Below are positions 1-9,097 of a DNA stretch of 64,000 nucleotides, one piece after another. Origin of the DNA: JAXDMK01 sp963790325 (lineage in GTDB: Bacteria; Actinomycetota; Acidimicrobiia; Acidimicrobiales; AC-14); NCBI GenBank assembly GCA_963790325.1, contig CAWBNY010000003.1:1572637-1636636 (forward strand). The letters are read 5' to 3'. Under the pieces are notes generated by a model that did not search any database, had not been told where the DNA came from, and saw only the letters and a program-made list of their open reading frames with translations. Every line of letters starts with the position of its first letter. Within the stretch, counting starts at the first letter, position 1. The translations under genes and the position numbers were made by a program.

Positions 1-653
1 CGCCCGCCGAGGAAACGGGCCACCTCGTCGAGGGGCCGCTGGGTGGCCGAGAGCCCGATCCGTTGCGGCGGACGATTCGTGAGGCGCTCCAACCGTTCGA
101 GGGAGAGGGCCAGGTGGGCGCCCCGCTTGGTGGCCGCCACCGAGTGGATCTCGTCGACGATGACGTACTCGACCGACCTGAGGACGTCGCGCGCCCCCGA
201 CGTGAGCATGAGGTAGAGCGACTCGGGGGTGGTGACGAGGACGTCGGGCGGGTGGCGGGCGATGTCGCGCCGGTCGGACTGGGGCGTGTCGCCGGTGCGG
301 ATGCCGACCCGGACGTCGGGCGTGGGCAGGCCCCGCCGCGACGCCTCCACCGCCATGCCGGCCAGCGGCGCCCGCAGGTTGCGCTCGACGTCGTAGGTGA
401 GGGCCTTCAGCGGCGACACGTAGAGGACCCGCAGCCGGCGCTTGGGATCGGCCACCGGCGGCTCGCTCACCAGCCGGTCGAGGGCCCACAGGAAGGCGGC
501 CAGGGTCTTCCCCGACCCGGTGGGGGCCAGGACGAGGGTGTGGGCGCCCTGGCTGATGGCGTCCCACCCCCGCTCCTGGGCGTCGGTGGGAGCCTCGAAG
601 GCGGACTCGAACCAGGCGCGCGCCACCGGTGAGAAGCGGTCGAGCGCAACCAT
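1..653 (-). CDS. lhr: Lhr-like ATP-dependent DNA helicase, N-terminal part (runs off left edge)
   Basis: Superfamily 2 helicase of the Lhr type, a DNA repair-associated 3'-5' helicase. The visible 217 residues are the first RecA lobe. They carry the Walker A motif LAPTGSGKTLAAF near residue 40, the VTTPESLY motif, the DEIH box in VIVDEIHSVAATKRGAHLAL, and the LSATQRP motif III near the window edge. The run from DEIH to LERLERL is characteristic of Lhr rather than RecQ or UvrB. The start is ATG at 653; the next gene on the same strand ends upstream at 689. The remainder, expected to be well over 1000 residues in the family, lies to the left of the window. Confidence 0.88.
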   Translation of the reverse strand, partial: MVALDRFSPVARAWFESAFEAPTDAQERGWDAISQGAHTLVLAPTGSGKTLAAFLWALDRLVSEPPVADPKRRLRVLYVSPLKALTYDVERNLRAPLAGMAVEASRRGLPTPDVRVGIRTGDTPQSDRRDIARHPPDVLVTTPESLYLMLTSGARDVLRSVEYVIVDEIHSVAATKRGAHLALSLERLERLTNRPPQRIGLSATQRPLDEVARFLGG

Positions 654-688
654 GCACTCCAGCGTAGAGACTGGCTACGACAAGCTGG

Positions 689-1369
689 TCAGGTTGGGAC
701 CGGCCCCGACCTCCGGGCGCGGGCCATCAGGGCGAGGGCGACGGCCACCAGCCACAGCGCGAGCGCGGCGAACGGGAGCGGGGGGAAGAGCCCGAGGAGG
801 CCGGCGACGAGGATGACTCCCGTCACCGGCCATCCGGCTCGGGCCAGCCAGCCCGGGAGGAGGACGCCGGGCGGGGCGGCCAGGGTGGTGGCGGCAACCA
901 GAACGGCCGCCGGGAACGGGACCAGGAGGAAGCCCATGTTCCCGAGGTCCATCATCCCCGCTGCGACCGACGGGTCCCGGTGGGGCCCGGCTTCGAGGGC
1001 GGCCGCTCCCCAACCCACGGCCTGGACGAGCAGAGGGCCGAGGAGAGCCACCCCGCCGACCAGGGCGGTCACCGCGCCCAGCCCCCCGTCGCCCTCCGCC
1101 CGCCGGGTCGATCGGAAGAGGCTGGCCAGGAACCAGGGAAAGAGGGCGAAGGCGCCGAACGTCACCAGCACCGCGTTGCGGAGCTGACCGGTGCGGTGCG
1201 CCGCGAAGTAGGCCGCGATCTCCTCCGCCGGCGCCTTGCTGGACGGCGGCGACGTGCCCGCGACCAGGGCCCCGAGGGCGACACAGCCCAGGAAGCCGAG
1301 GGCGCCGGCGGGTGCCAGCCGTTCCCATCGGGCGTCGCTACCGTTCGCTGCCGTTTCCCCCGTCGCCAT
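689..1369 (-). CDS. multi-pass membrane protein, unknown function
   Basis: 226-residue hydrophobic protein with about five to six membrane segments: roughly residues 18-38, 60-82, 95-120, 140-165 and 180-215 (the last long enough for two). The N-terminus is polar. The start ATG at 1369 is preceded by a strong ribosome site GGAGGAGACGG. The reading frame stays open far upstream, but that extension is antisense to the methyltransferase gene at 1490-2296 and is not coding. It lies 36 nt upstream of the lhr-like gene on the same strand and could be co-transcribed with it. I do not recognise a family; no catalytic motif is apparent. Confidence 0.75.
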   Translation of the reverse strand: MATGETAANGSDARWERLAPAGALGFLGCVALGALVAGTSPPSSKAPAEEIAAYFAAHRTGQLRNAVLVTFGAFALFPWFLASLFRSTRRAEGDGGLGAVTALVGGVALLGPLLVQAVGWGAAALEAGPHRDPSVAAGMMDLGNMGFLLVPFPAAVLVAATTLAAPPGVLLPGWLARAGWPVTGVILVAGLLGLFPPLPFAALALWLVAVALALMARARRSGPVPT

Positions 1370-1489
1370 CCGTCTCCTCCGCCCTCGCCGACGACAGCGT
1401 AGGCCGGAAGGCGATCGGTCCGCCCCGGGGACGATCTGGGCCGGCAATCGGTCCGCGGGCGGCGCCGCGATCGACTTCACTGTTCGGCA

Positions 1490-2296
1490 GTGACCTTCGA
1501 CCCCGGCAAGGTGGCCGCCGTCTTCGGACGGGCCGCCGCCGCCTACGACACCGTCATCCCCTTCTTCACCACCTTCGGCGCCCGGCTGGTGGAGGCGGCG
1601 GCCCTCGACCTCGGAGACCGGGTCCTCGACGTGGGCTCCGGTCGGGGCGCCACCCTCCTCCCCGCCTCGGTGGCGGTGGGGCCGACGGGCCGGGTGGTGG
1701 GCGTCGATCTGGCCGAGGAGATGGTCGTTCTCCTGGGCGCCGACCTGGAGGCGGCCGGCATCGACAACGCCACGGTCCGGTCGGGCAACGTGGAGGCCCT
1801 CGACATCGAGGCCGCCACGTTCGACGTCGCCCTCTGCCAGATGGTGCTCCACCTCGTACCCGAGCCGGAGACGGCCGCGGCCGAGCTCTTCCGGGTGCTC
1901 GTGCCGGGCGGGCGGTGCGTGGCGTCGGTCCCCTCCGGCAGCCCGGGGTGGGACTTCATGGGCGAGATCTACGCCCGGTTCGGCCCCCGGGCCGTGCGCC
2001 CGATGGATCTCCCCTTCCGGCGCGACTTCGACTTGCCGGCCACCGTCGCCGGCGCCGGCTTCGAGATCGTCGACGACCGGCAGGTGGAGGCCGAGTTCCA
2101 CTTCCCCGACGAGCAGGCGCACTGGGACTGGGGCTGGTCGCACGGCTTCCGCGCCCTCTACGAGGTCCTGACCCCCGACGACCTGGAGGCCATGCGGGAG
2201 GCGACCTTCGCCGCCCTGGCCACCCGGCGGACGGCGGAGGGGATCCCCCTCACCCAGCAGGTCCGGATGGTTACGGGCCGCCGACCGCCCGGCTGA
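1490..2296 (+). CDS. class I SAM-dependent methyltransferase
   Basis: 268-residue Rossmann-fold methyltransferase of the UbiE/Methyltransf_11 type. Motif I is VLDVGSGRGATLL at about residues 46-58, followed by the acidic end of beta 2 in VVGVDLAEEM. Motif IV-like FDVALCQMVLHLVPEP sits near residue 115, and the post-motif LVPGGRCVAS follows. The substrate cannot be told from sequence. The start is GTG at 1490; no ATG is available before motif I that would leave a full domain. It is transcribed divergently from the membrane protein at 689-1369, with about 120 nt between the starts, and is followed 47 nt later by the rhodanese gene. Confidence 0.88.
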   Translation: MTFDPGKVAAVFGRAAAAYDTVIPFFTTFGARLVEAAALDLGDRVLDVGSGRGATLLPASVAVGPTGRVVGVDLAEEMVVLLGADLEAAGIDNATVRSGNVEALDIEAATFDVALCQMVLHLVPEPETAAAELFRVLVPGGRCVASVPSGSPGWDFMGEIYARFGPRAVRPMDLPFRRDFDLPATVAGAGFEIVDDRQVEAEFHFPDEQAHWDWGWSHGFRALYEVLTPDDLEAMREATFAALATRRTAEGIPLTQQVRMVTGRRPPG

Positions 2297-2343
2297 GCGG
2301 CGCCGGACCGGTGCTGCCCCCCTCCTTGCGGCAAGATCACCCC

Positions 2344-2748
2344 ATGGCCACGTCCCGGATCGACGAGCTGCTGGCCGACGTCCGCCGCCGGCTCCCCCGC
2401 CGCCCGACCGCCGACGAGCTGCCCGCCCTCCGCGCTCGGGGGGCGCTGCTGGTCGACATCCGGCCGGTCGAGCAGCGGGCCCGGGACGGGGAGTTGGACG
2501 GGGCGGTCGTGGTCGACCGCAACGTCCTCGAGTGGCGCCTCGACCCCTCGTCGCCCCACCGCATCCCCGAGGCCACCGGCACCGACCTCGAGGTGGTGGT
2601 CGTCTGCAACGAGGGGTACGCCTCCAGCCTGGCCGCCCTCAGCCTGCAGCAGCTCGGCTTCCACCGGGCCACCGACCTCGACGGCGGCATCCGGGCGGTG
2701 ATCCACCGGGCGACCGTGACCGGGACACCCGGTCTACCCTCGGAGTGA
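2344..2748 (+). CDS. single-domain rhodanese-like protein
   Basis: 134-residue rhodanese (sulfurtransferase) domain. The active-site loop is VVVCNEGYASSLAAL near residue 90: the catalytic Cys followed by the N-E-G-Y-A-S loop, as expected for an active sulfur-accepting rhodanese. The N-terminal LLVDIRPVEQRARDG is the usual CH2A-like motif. No signal peptide is seen, so it is likely cytoplasmic. The stop codon overlaps the ATG of the next gene by one base (TGATG at 2746-2750), indicating translational coupling to the PAC2 gene. Substrate unknown. Confidence 0.87.
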   Translation: MATSRIDELLADVRRRLPRRPTADELPALRARGALLVDIRPVEQRARDGELDGAVVVDRNVLEWRLDPSSPHRIPEATGTDLEVVVVCNEGYASSLAALSLQQLGFHRATDLDGGIRAVIHRATVTGTPGLPSE

Positions 2749-3602
2749 TGGACCACGTGTTGTGGCAGTCCCGCCCCAGCTTGCGGCGGCCCGTGCTGCT
2801 GGCCGCCTTCGAGGGGTGGAACGACGCCGGCGACGCCGCCTCCTCCGCCGTCCGCTACCTGCGCGACCGGTGGCAGGCCGAGCCCTTCGCCACCATCGAC
2901 CCGGAGGACTTCTTCGACTTCTCGTCCACCCGGCCCCACGTCCGGCTCAACGACGACCTCGTCCGGGAGATCTCGTGGCCGTCGAACGAGCTGTCGGCGA
3001 CGGCGCTGCCGGGCACCTCCCGCGACGTGATCGTCCTCCTCGGCACCGAGCCCCAGCTCAAGTGGCGGACGTTCACCACCGAGCTGGTGGCGGTGGCGAC
3101 CTCCCTCGGTGTGGAGCTGGTGGTCACCCTGGGGGCGCTGCTGGCCGACGTGGCCCACACCCGCCCCGTCCGGGTCACCGGCACCGCCGCCGACAACGAA
3201 CTGGTGCAGCGGCTGGGCCTCACCCGGTCAACCTACGAGGGCCCCACCGGGATCGTCGGCGTCCTCCACGAGGCGTTCGGCCGGGCCGAGATCCCCTCCG
3301 CCTCGCTGTGGGCGGCGGTGCCCCACTACGTGGCCGCCACCCCGTCGCCCAAGGCGTCGCTGGCTCTGGTCGAACGGGCCGCCCGCCTGCTGTCGACCTC
3401 GCTGTTCACCGCCGACCTCCAGGTCATGGCCGCCGACTACGAGCGCCAGGTGAGCGAGGTGGTCGACAGCGACGACGACGTGGCCGCCTACGTCCGCCGG
3501 TTGGAAGACCACGCCGACGACCCCGACGAGGACGGCCGGCTGGAGCTGATGTCGGGCGACGCCCTGGCCGACGAGCTGGAGCGCTTTCTCCGCGACCAGT
3601 AG
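2748..3602 (+). CDS. PAC2 family protein (proteasome assembly chaperone-like)
   Basis: 284 residues. The N-terminal PVLLAAFEGWNDAGDAASSA and VVTLGALLADVAHTRPV, and later GPTGIVGVLHEA and PHYVAATPSPKASLAL, are the conserved blocks of the actinobacterial PAC2 (DUF75) family. Archaeal and eukaryotic relatives assist proteasome assembly; the bacterial role is unproven. The C-terminal third (residues 225-284) is acidic and predicted helical. It overlaps the rhodanese stop by one base and probably shares its transcript. No proteasome or Pup genes are visible in the window, so a link to protein turnover is only inferred from the family. Confidence 0.85.
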   Translation: MDHVLWQSRPSLRRPVLLAAFEGWNDAGDAASSAVRYLRDRWQAEPFATIDPEDFFDFSSTRPHVRLNDDLVREISWPSNELSATALPGTSRDVIVLLGTEPQLKWRTFTTELVAVATSLGVELVVTLGALLADVAHTRPVRVTGTAADNELVQRLGLTRSTYEGPTGIVGVLHEAFGRAEIPSASLWAAVPHYVAATPSPKASLALVERAARLLSTSLFTADLQVMAADYERQVSEVVDSDDDVAAYVRRLEDHADDPDEDGRLELMSGDALADELERFLRDQ

Positions 3603-3677
3603 CCGAGCCCCCTCCCGGACCCTCCCCGACGGGCGGTGCCCGGCCCTGGGGCCGAGTCGGGCTCTCCTGGACGACCG

Positions 3678-3736
3678 CCGGGCGGCGGCGGCCGCGGCGG
3701 CGGCGGCGGCGGCGGCTGCGAGCGGCGGCGGGCGGG
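3678..3736. repeat. GGC-triplet microsatellite
   Basis: A stretch dominated by (GGC/GCG)n triplets with a few interruptions, lying in the short gap between two convergent genes (stops at 3602 and 3749). It is read as poly-Ala, poly-Arg or poly-Gly in various frames but belongs to no gene. Such tracts are prone to replication slippage. Confidence 0.7.
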
Positions 3737-3748
3737 GAGAACCTCGGC

Positions 3749-5173
3749 CTACGGGTTGATGCCGTAGGTGGCGAAGGTCTCGGCCGCGTCGGGGAAGACA
3801 GCTGAGGCGGCGGCCACCAGGTCGGCCGGTTGGGCGATGCGGTGGGCGTTCTGGGCGACGTAGACGCGCAGGGCGCAGTCGACCAGGTCGGGGGGGCCGA
3901 GGGCGGCCAGCGCCTGGGCTCCCTGGGTGTAGACGCCGTCCTGGTAGAGCAGCGGGCGGAGGGTCCAGAACGACATGGGCTCGCCCAGGCGGCCCTCGGC
4001 CTGGCGGGGGATGTCGACGTCGGCGTAGACGGCCAGCGTCTCGGAGTGGCGGGCCTCGGCGTAGGTGGCCAGACCCTCGTCGAGCCACGGGTCGCGGCCC
4101 TGGTCGTTGCCCACCAGGCCGTAGAACCACATGTGGCCGATCTCGTGGGTGGTGATGTCCCCCTCGGTGAAGGGCCCCTGCATGACGTGGGACGGGTACT
4201 CGATGCCGCCCCCCAGGCCCGGGGTCAGGGCCAGGGAGAACGTCGGCCACGGGTAGGCGCCGTAGCGGGTGCCGAAGTCCTCGAGGACGGCCACCACCTG
4301 GTCGAGGAAGGCCCCGGCGTCGCCCGGGACCCCGAGATGGACCCCGACCGTGACCTCCACCGGGTTCGGCGCGTGGGCGACCGCGGTGGCGGCGTCGGTG
4401 AACAGGCCGATGGAGACGGCCACGTCCCGCATGGCGGTGGCCACGAAGTGGTTCGAGCCCGCTTCCGTCCGCTGGCCGCTGGCCAGCACCTGGTAAGGGT
4501 CCGGGACGGTGACGGTGAGGTCGAAGTCGGCCGTGGGCGCGGTGGAGGCCTCGGCGAAGTCACCCACCGCCGCCTCCCTCGCCCATCCGACGCCCGGCTC
4601 CCACGGGAGGATGGGGAAGAACGAGCCCAGGCGCATCGAGTCCCCCTCCCGGGAGAGGCGGTCGTTGGCCGGGCCGGGGATGCTGAGGGTCCACGGCAGG
4701 GCGATGTCGACGGTGGCGCCGGCCGCGATCGTGCGCCCGGGATCGACGACGAGGGTGGTGCGGTCGACCCGCTCCGACGGCGCCGGCTGCCCGTCGACGG
4801 TGACGTCGCCGGTGTCGAGGCGGGTGCCGCCGAGGGCGGGGCGGGGGCCGTTGGGCCACAGGCGGAGGACGAGCTCGGCGACGGGCAGGTCGGGGGTGAA
4901 GGCCACCTCAACGGTGCCGCTGACCGTACCCGCGGCAGGGTCGACGTCGGCGGTGACCACGTACTTCGGCCGGTCGGGACGGGGCTCGGCCCGGGCCGGG
5001 ATCGTCGGGCAGGCGTCGGTGCCGGCCAAGGGCAGGGACGGAGCGGGGGCGGCCGGCTCGGTGCCCGGGGCGGCCGTCGGCGGGGGCGGCGCGGTGTAGT
5101 CGCGTCCTCCGCAGGCGACGAGGGTCAGAGGGAGGAGGACGCCCGCCACCAGGCGGAGGGGGCGCCGGCTCAC
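3749..5173 (-). CDS. M1-like zinc metallopeptidase lipoprotein
   Basis: 474-residue exported lipoprotein. The signal peptide ends in the lipobox LTLVAC (Cys at about residue 21), followed by a Pro/Ala-rich linker (25-55) and a beta-rich N-terminal domain. The catalytic domain has an exopeptidase-like motif GLGGGIEYPS near residue 315. The zinc motif is HEIGHMWF (about 340-347), with the third ligand in DEGLATYAE about 18-20 residues later, the HEXXH-X18-E arrangement of M1 gluzincins. The protein is shorter than classic aminopeptidase N because the C-terminal helical domain is small. It probably acts outside the membrane on peptides. It is a single gene convergent with the PAC2 gene. Confidence 0.85.
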   Translation of the reverse strand: MSRRPLRLVAGVLLPLTLVACGGRDYTAPPPPTAAPGTEPAAPAPSLPLAGTDACPTIPARAEPRPDRPKYVVTADVDPAAGTVSGTVEVAFTPDLPVAELVLRLWPNGPRPALGGTRLDTGDVTVDGQPAPSERVDRTTLVVDPGRTIAAGATVDIALPWTLSIPGPANDRLSREGDSMRLGSFFPILPWEPGVGWAREAAVGDFAEASTAPTADFDLTVTVPDPYQVLASGQRTEAGSNHFVATAMRDVAVSIGLFTDAATAVAHAPNPVEVTVGVHLGVPGDAGAFLDQVVAVLEDFGTRYGAYPWPTFSLALTPGLGGGIEYPSHVMQGPFTEGDITTHEIGHMWFYGLVGNDQGRDPWLDEGLATYAEARHSETLAVYADVDIPRQAEGRLGEPMSFWTLRPLLYQDGVYTQGAQALAALGPPDLVDCALRVYVAQNAHRIAQPADLVAAASAVFPDAAETFATYGINP

Positions 5174-5211
5174 AGGTCCATAGTGGCAGCGGGGGCGGGC
5201 AGACTGAGGTC

Positions 5212-5690
5212 ATGTCCCCCCAGGTGCCGACGTGCGTGTGGAAGGTGTCCGCCGAGCTGATCGTCGCCCTCGACGAGCGCTTCGGTCCGCCGGTGGACGC
5301 CTACGTCAACGGCTCCCAGGTGTGGTTGCGGGACGACGGCCCGGGCGGAGCCACCGTCGAGTGGCGCCTCCACCCGGTGGCCGGCTACCGGCGCCCGTCG
5401 GGGATGGGGACCTACGAGGTCTTCGACGAGGTGTCGGCTGCCCTGGGCGCGGGCTCGGCGCCGGTGGCCGCGCCCGAGACCCTGTGGGACGGGCTGGAGG
5501 CGTTCGCCGCCTACGGGGACGAGGTCGAGCCGGCGGTGCTGGCGGCGGCGTGCACCGCCGCCCTCGGCCGGGCTCCCGACGCGGCCGGCCTGGCCGACCA
5601 CCAGGGCATCGGCGACGCGTGGGAGCGCTCGGGCGGGACGGTGTCGATCGTGGCCGCCCTGATCGAGCAGCTCACGGGCCCGCCCGGCGA

Positions 5691-5694
<4 letters not shown>
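5212..5694 (+). CDS. hypothetical protein
   Basis: 160 residues, soluble, with no signal peptide or membrane segment. The N-terminal half contains VPTCVWKVSAELIVALDERF and a WRLHPVAGYRRP stretch suggesting a compact alpha/beta fold; the C-terminal half is Ala-rich and helical. I do not recognise a family. The ATG at 5212 starts 39 nt from the divergent start of the peptidase lipoprotein, so the two share a very short bidirectional promoter region. The stop TAG is shared as a CTAG palindrome (5691-5694) with the converging gene on the other strand. Confidence 0.7.
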
Positions 5695-6716
<1,022 letters not shown>

Positions 6717-6740
6717 GAAGGCGACCTCCTGGGGACGCAG

Positions 6741-7472
6741 TTACGGTAGTTCGTCGTTCCCCGTGCCGCCGGACTCGGCGCTCCGCCAGAGCGGTCGGCG
6801 GGGCTGATCGAACAGCACCTCCACCGGCTCGCCCCGGATCGCCTCGAAGGCGGGCACCAGCCACCGGCCGGCCCCGGCCAGCGCCTCGGGCAGTGACCCC
6901 TCGGCGAACCACCCGACGTCGCGGCACTCGAGGGGATGGGCCTTGAGCTCGCCCCCGACCACCCGGCAGTGGAAGACCAGCGAGTACAACGGGATGCGCG
7001 TGAACCCGAGACGCATCCCGTCGAGGACGGCGATGAGCCGGACCGGCTCGACCAGGATCCCCGTCTCCTCCGACACCTCCTTCACCGCCACCTCGGCCGG
7101 CGAGTAGCCGACGTCGGCCCACCCGGTCGGGTACAACCACATCCCGGAGTCGGCCCGCTGGACCAGGAGGATCTCCCCGGCGTCGTTGCCCACGACCGCC
7201 CCGATGGCCACCTTCGGCGTCACGTACCCGGCCACGCCCTGCCCGAGGTGGGCCAGCCACTCCTCCACCAGCGCCTCGGGATCGAGGTGGTGACCGGCCG
7301 CGACGCGGATGTCGGCGGCCACCCGGAGCACCTCCTCGAACCGCTCCCGCTCGTAGAGGCTGTCGGTGAACCCGAGCCCGGTGCGGGCGATGCCGGCCAG
7401 GGCCTCGCTCCATCGCAGCAGGTCGGGGCGGGCGACACGATTGCCGGAGACCCGATTCTGGGAGACCCCCAT
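6741..7472 (-). CDS. Nudix hydrolase with N-terminal accessory domain
   Basis: 243 residues. Residues 10-75 form the helical NUDIX_N_2-type domain (LLRWSEALAGIARTGL, then YERERFEEVLRVA). The Nudix domain follows, with PKVAIGAVV and the Nudix box from GWADVGYSPAE to VSEETGI. The box departs from G-x5-E-x7-REUxEExGU: Tyr replaces the first Glu and Lys replaces Arg, while the metal-binding SEETG core is kept. Family members hydrolyse nucleoside diphosphate derivatives such as ADP-ribose or NADH. The start ATG at 7472 was chosen; an in-frame GTG at 7493 is an alternative. It lies 24 nt upstream of the SnoaL-like gene on the same strand and is probably co-transcribed with it. Confidence 0.85.
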   Translation of the reverse strand: MGVSQNRVSGNRVARPDLLRWSEALAGIARTGLGFTDSLYERERFEEVLRVAADIRVAAGHHLDPEALVEEWLAHLGQGVAGYVTPKVAIGAVVGNDAGEILLVQRADSGMWLYPTGWADVGYSPAEVAVKEVSEETGILVEPVRLIAVLDGMRLGFTRIPLYSLVFHCRVVGGELKAHPLECRDVGWFAEGSLPEALAGAGRWLVPAFEAIRGEPVEVLFDQPRRPLWRSAESGGTGNDELP

Positions 7473-7541
7473 GCCGGCGTCCCTCTCGCTCACCGCCGCC
7501 GACCCTACCGTCCGGCCCCCGATCTGCGAAGATGGCTCCTC

Positions 7542-7724
7542 GTGAGCGTCAAGGCCGACTGCCGCCACTACTCCCGCCGGTCGCTCCCGTCGGGCGACGC
7601 CGTGGAACGGTGCCGGCTCGACATGGCCGAGCAGGCCCCCTTCGCCTGCCCCGACGACTGCCTGTTCTTCGAGCCCCGCCCCATCAGCGACACCGGCTGG
7701 CACCGCCCCAGCGACCGCCGCTAA
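7542..7724 (+). CDS. small Cys-rich protein
   Basis: 60 residues starting at GTG 7542. It has four cysteines arranged as DCRHY near the N-terminus, ERCRLD in the middle, and CPDDCLFFEPR near residue 42, plus histidines, which would suit a small zinc-binding fold. Conservation of the CPDDC-LFFEPR type of ending in actinobacterial small proteins is my recollection and was not checked here. It is divergent from the Nudix gene (70 nt between starts) and its stop overlaps the converging hypothetical gene by 4 nt. Function unknown. Confidence 0.6.
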   Translation: MSVKADCRHYSRRSLPSGDAVERCRLDMAEQAPFACPDDCLFFEPRPISDTGWHRPSDRR

Positions 7725-8026
7725 TCGGCGGCGGCGAGCAGCTCGCTCAGCTGGGCGAAGAACGCGGAGCGGGGCAGGACCACGTCGCAGCCGGCGGCCT
7801 GGGCCGCGGCCATGAGGGCGGGCTCGGTGTGGCGGGCGAAGCCGATGACCCGGGCCGACACCGACGCCAGCACCTCCAACACCCCCGGGCGCATCAGGTC
7901 GACCACCACCAGGTCGGCCTCCACGCCCGCCAGGCCGTCGGGCCGGTTCACGAAGGTGACGTCGCCCGCCCCCGCCACCTTGGACCGGTCGATCAGGTCG
8001 GGGACGTAGGCCACGATCTTGCTCAT
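7721..8026 (-). CDS. receiver-like (CheY-fold) small protein, phosphorylation site unclear
   Basis: 101 residues. The pattern KIVAYVPDLIDRSKV, ADLVVVDLMRPGVLEVL, RVIGFARHTEPALMAAAQAA, GCDVVLPRSAFFAQL follows the beta-alpha order of a response-regulator receiver domain. An Asp lies in VVVDLMRP where the phospho-acceptor would be, but the N-terminal acidic pair is missing and the conserved Lys is not obvious (RSAFF in its place). It may be a degenerate receiver. It is coupled to the upstream gene by a 4-nt overlap (8023-8026), so the two proteins are probably made together. Confidence 0.7.
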   Translation of the reverse strand: MSKIVAYVPDLIDRSKVAGAGDVTFVNRPDGLAGVEADLVVVDLMRPGVLEVLASVSARVIGFARHTEPALMAAAQAAGCDVVLPRSAFFAQLSELLAAAD

Positions 8027-8505
8027 CCGACCACCTCGGCCCCGTTCGACGGGGGGCGGCGGTGACGGCGGAGGTGCTCGTAGGCCTTGGCCGCCCCCCA
8101 GACGATCCCGGGTTCCGTCAGTCGCGGGTCGACGTCGGCGAAGGCGGCCGGGGACAGGTCGTAGACGTCGTCGGGGAACAGCCGCATCCGCACATCGTCG
8201 CGCGCCGGCGCCGGCTCCACGCCCGCCCGGCGGAGGACCTCGGTCGGGTAGCGCACCGCCTCCCGCAGAAGGGCGAGGGGCGTCGTGGCCTGGTCGTCGA
8301 TGTCGGCCGCCAGCAGCCTCCGGACCGCCGTTCCCACCTCCGCCGCCGCCCGCCGGCCCGCGGCCTCCGCCTCTGCGGTCACCGACCGGTCGGCCCCGAC
8401 CCCCGCCGTGGCCAGCGCCGTCGCCACCGCCCGCTCCACCCAGCCGGGCAGGACGTCCTCGATGGCGGCGGCCAGCGCGGCTGCGGGTTCGTCCACGGGC
8501 TCCAT
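8023..8505 (-). CDS. conserved hypothetical protein
   Basis: 160 residues, mostly helical. The N-terminal half is Ala-rich (PAAALAAAIEDVLPGWVERA). The C-terminal half has a more constrained stretch, RMRLFPDDVYDLSPAAFADV followed by DPRLTEPGIVWGAAKAYEHL, that looks like a conserved core. No membrane segment. It overlaps the receiver-like gene downstream by 4 nt, and the pairing suggests the two act together. The start ATG at 8505 is 21 nt from the divergent ATG of the DUF427 gene, so the promoters overlap. Not assignable to a function. Confidence 0.7.
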   Translation of the reverse strand: MEPVDEPAAALAAAIEDVLPGWVERAVATALATAGVGADRSVTAEAEAAGRRAAAEVGTAVRRLLAADIDDQATTPLALLREAVRYPTEVLRRAGVEPAPARDDVRMRLFPDDVYDLSPAAFADVDPRLTEPGIVWGAAKAYEHLRRHRRPPSNGAEVVG

Positions 8506-8526
8506 GGTGCCGGATACTGGGTTGCC

Positions 8527-9021
8527 ATGAAGCCGAAGCCCACGCCCCCCGGTCCCGGACAGGAATCAGTCTGGGACTATCCCCGCCCGCCCCGCATGGA
8601 GGCGGTCGACGCGGAGGTGGAGATCTTCTTCGCCGGCCTGTCGATCGCCTACACCGACGCCCCCCTGCGGGTGCTCGAGACCAGCCACCCGCCCGTCTAC
8701 TACGTCCCCCCCGACGCCATCGACGAGGGCGTCCTCGAGCCCACCGACACCACGTCGTTCTGCGAGTACAAGGGCCGGGCCCGGTACTTCGACCTGGTCG
8801 TGGGCGACCAGCGCTCCAAGGACGCGGCCTGGGCCTACGACGAGCCGCTCCCCGGCTACGAGCAGCTGGCCGGCTACGTCGCCTTCTTCCCGGCCCGGGT
8901 GGAGACCGCCCTCCTCGACGGCGAGGCGGTGCAGCCCCAGCCGGGCAACTTCTACGGCGGCTGGATCACCACTGCTGTCGTCGGCCCCTTCAAGGGACTC
9001 CCCGGCACCTCCGGCTGGTGA
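8527..9021 (+). CDS. DUF427 domain protein
   Basis: 164 residues. The core VWDYPRPPRMEAVDAEVEIF, LETSHPPVYYVPPDAI, TTSFCEYKGRARYFDL and AWAYDEPLPGYEQLAGYVAF match the DUF427 family, small single-domain proteins of unknown biochemical role common in Actinobacteria. The sequence is full-length for the family. ATG at 8527. It is a single gene; downstream lies a 38-nt palindromic repeat and then a convergent gene. Confidence 0.87.
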   Translation: MKPKPTPPGPGQESVWDYPRPPRMEAVDAEVEIFFAGLSIAYTDAPLRVLETSHPPVYYVPPDAIDEGVLEPTDTTSFCEYKGRARYFDLVVGDQRSKDAAWAYDEPLPGYEQLAGYVAFFPARVETALLDGEAVQPQPGNFYGGWITTAVVGPFKGLPGTSGW

Positions 9022-9035
9022 CCGGCGGCGACTGA

Positions 9036-9073
9036 TCCGCGCCATTACACCGCCCAGGGGGCAACCGCGCGGA
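9036..9073. repeat. 38-nt interspersed palindromic repeat, copy 1
   Basis: The ends TCCGCGC and GCGCGGA are inverted repeats. The last 17 bases, GGGGGCAACCGCGCGGA, are identical to those of a second copy at 25708-25745, and the two copies align without gaps over 38 nt with about 7 mismatches by eye. This copy is intergenic, between two convergent genes. Confidence 0.65.
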
Positions 9074-9097
9074 CGGATCGGCCCCGGCATCCGCCAC

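Noticed and set aside
3228..4250. Long minus-strand frame across the PAC2 gene and the peptidase
   Set aside because: It is a shadow of the two real genes and of the GGC triplet tract, with no domain content.
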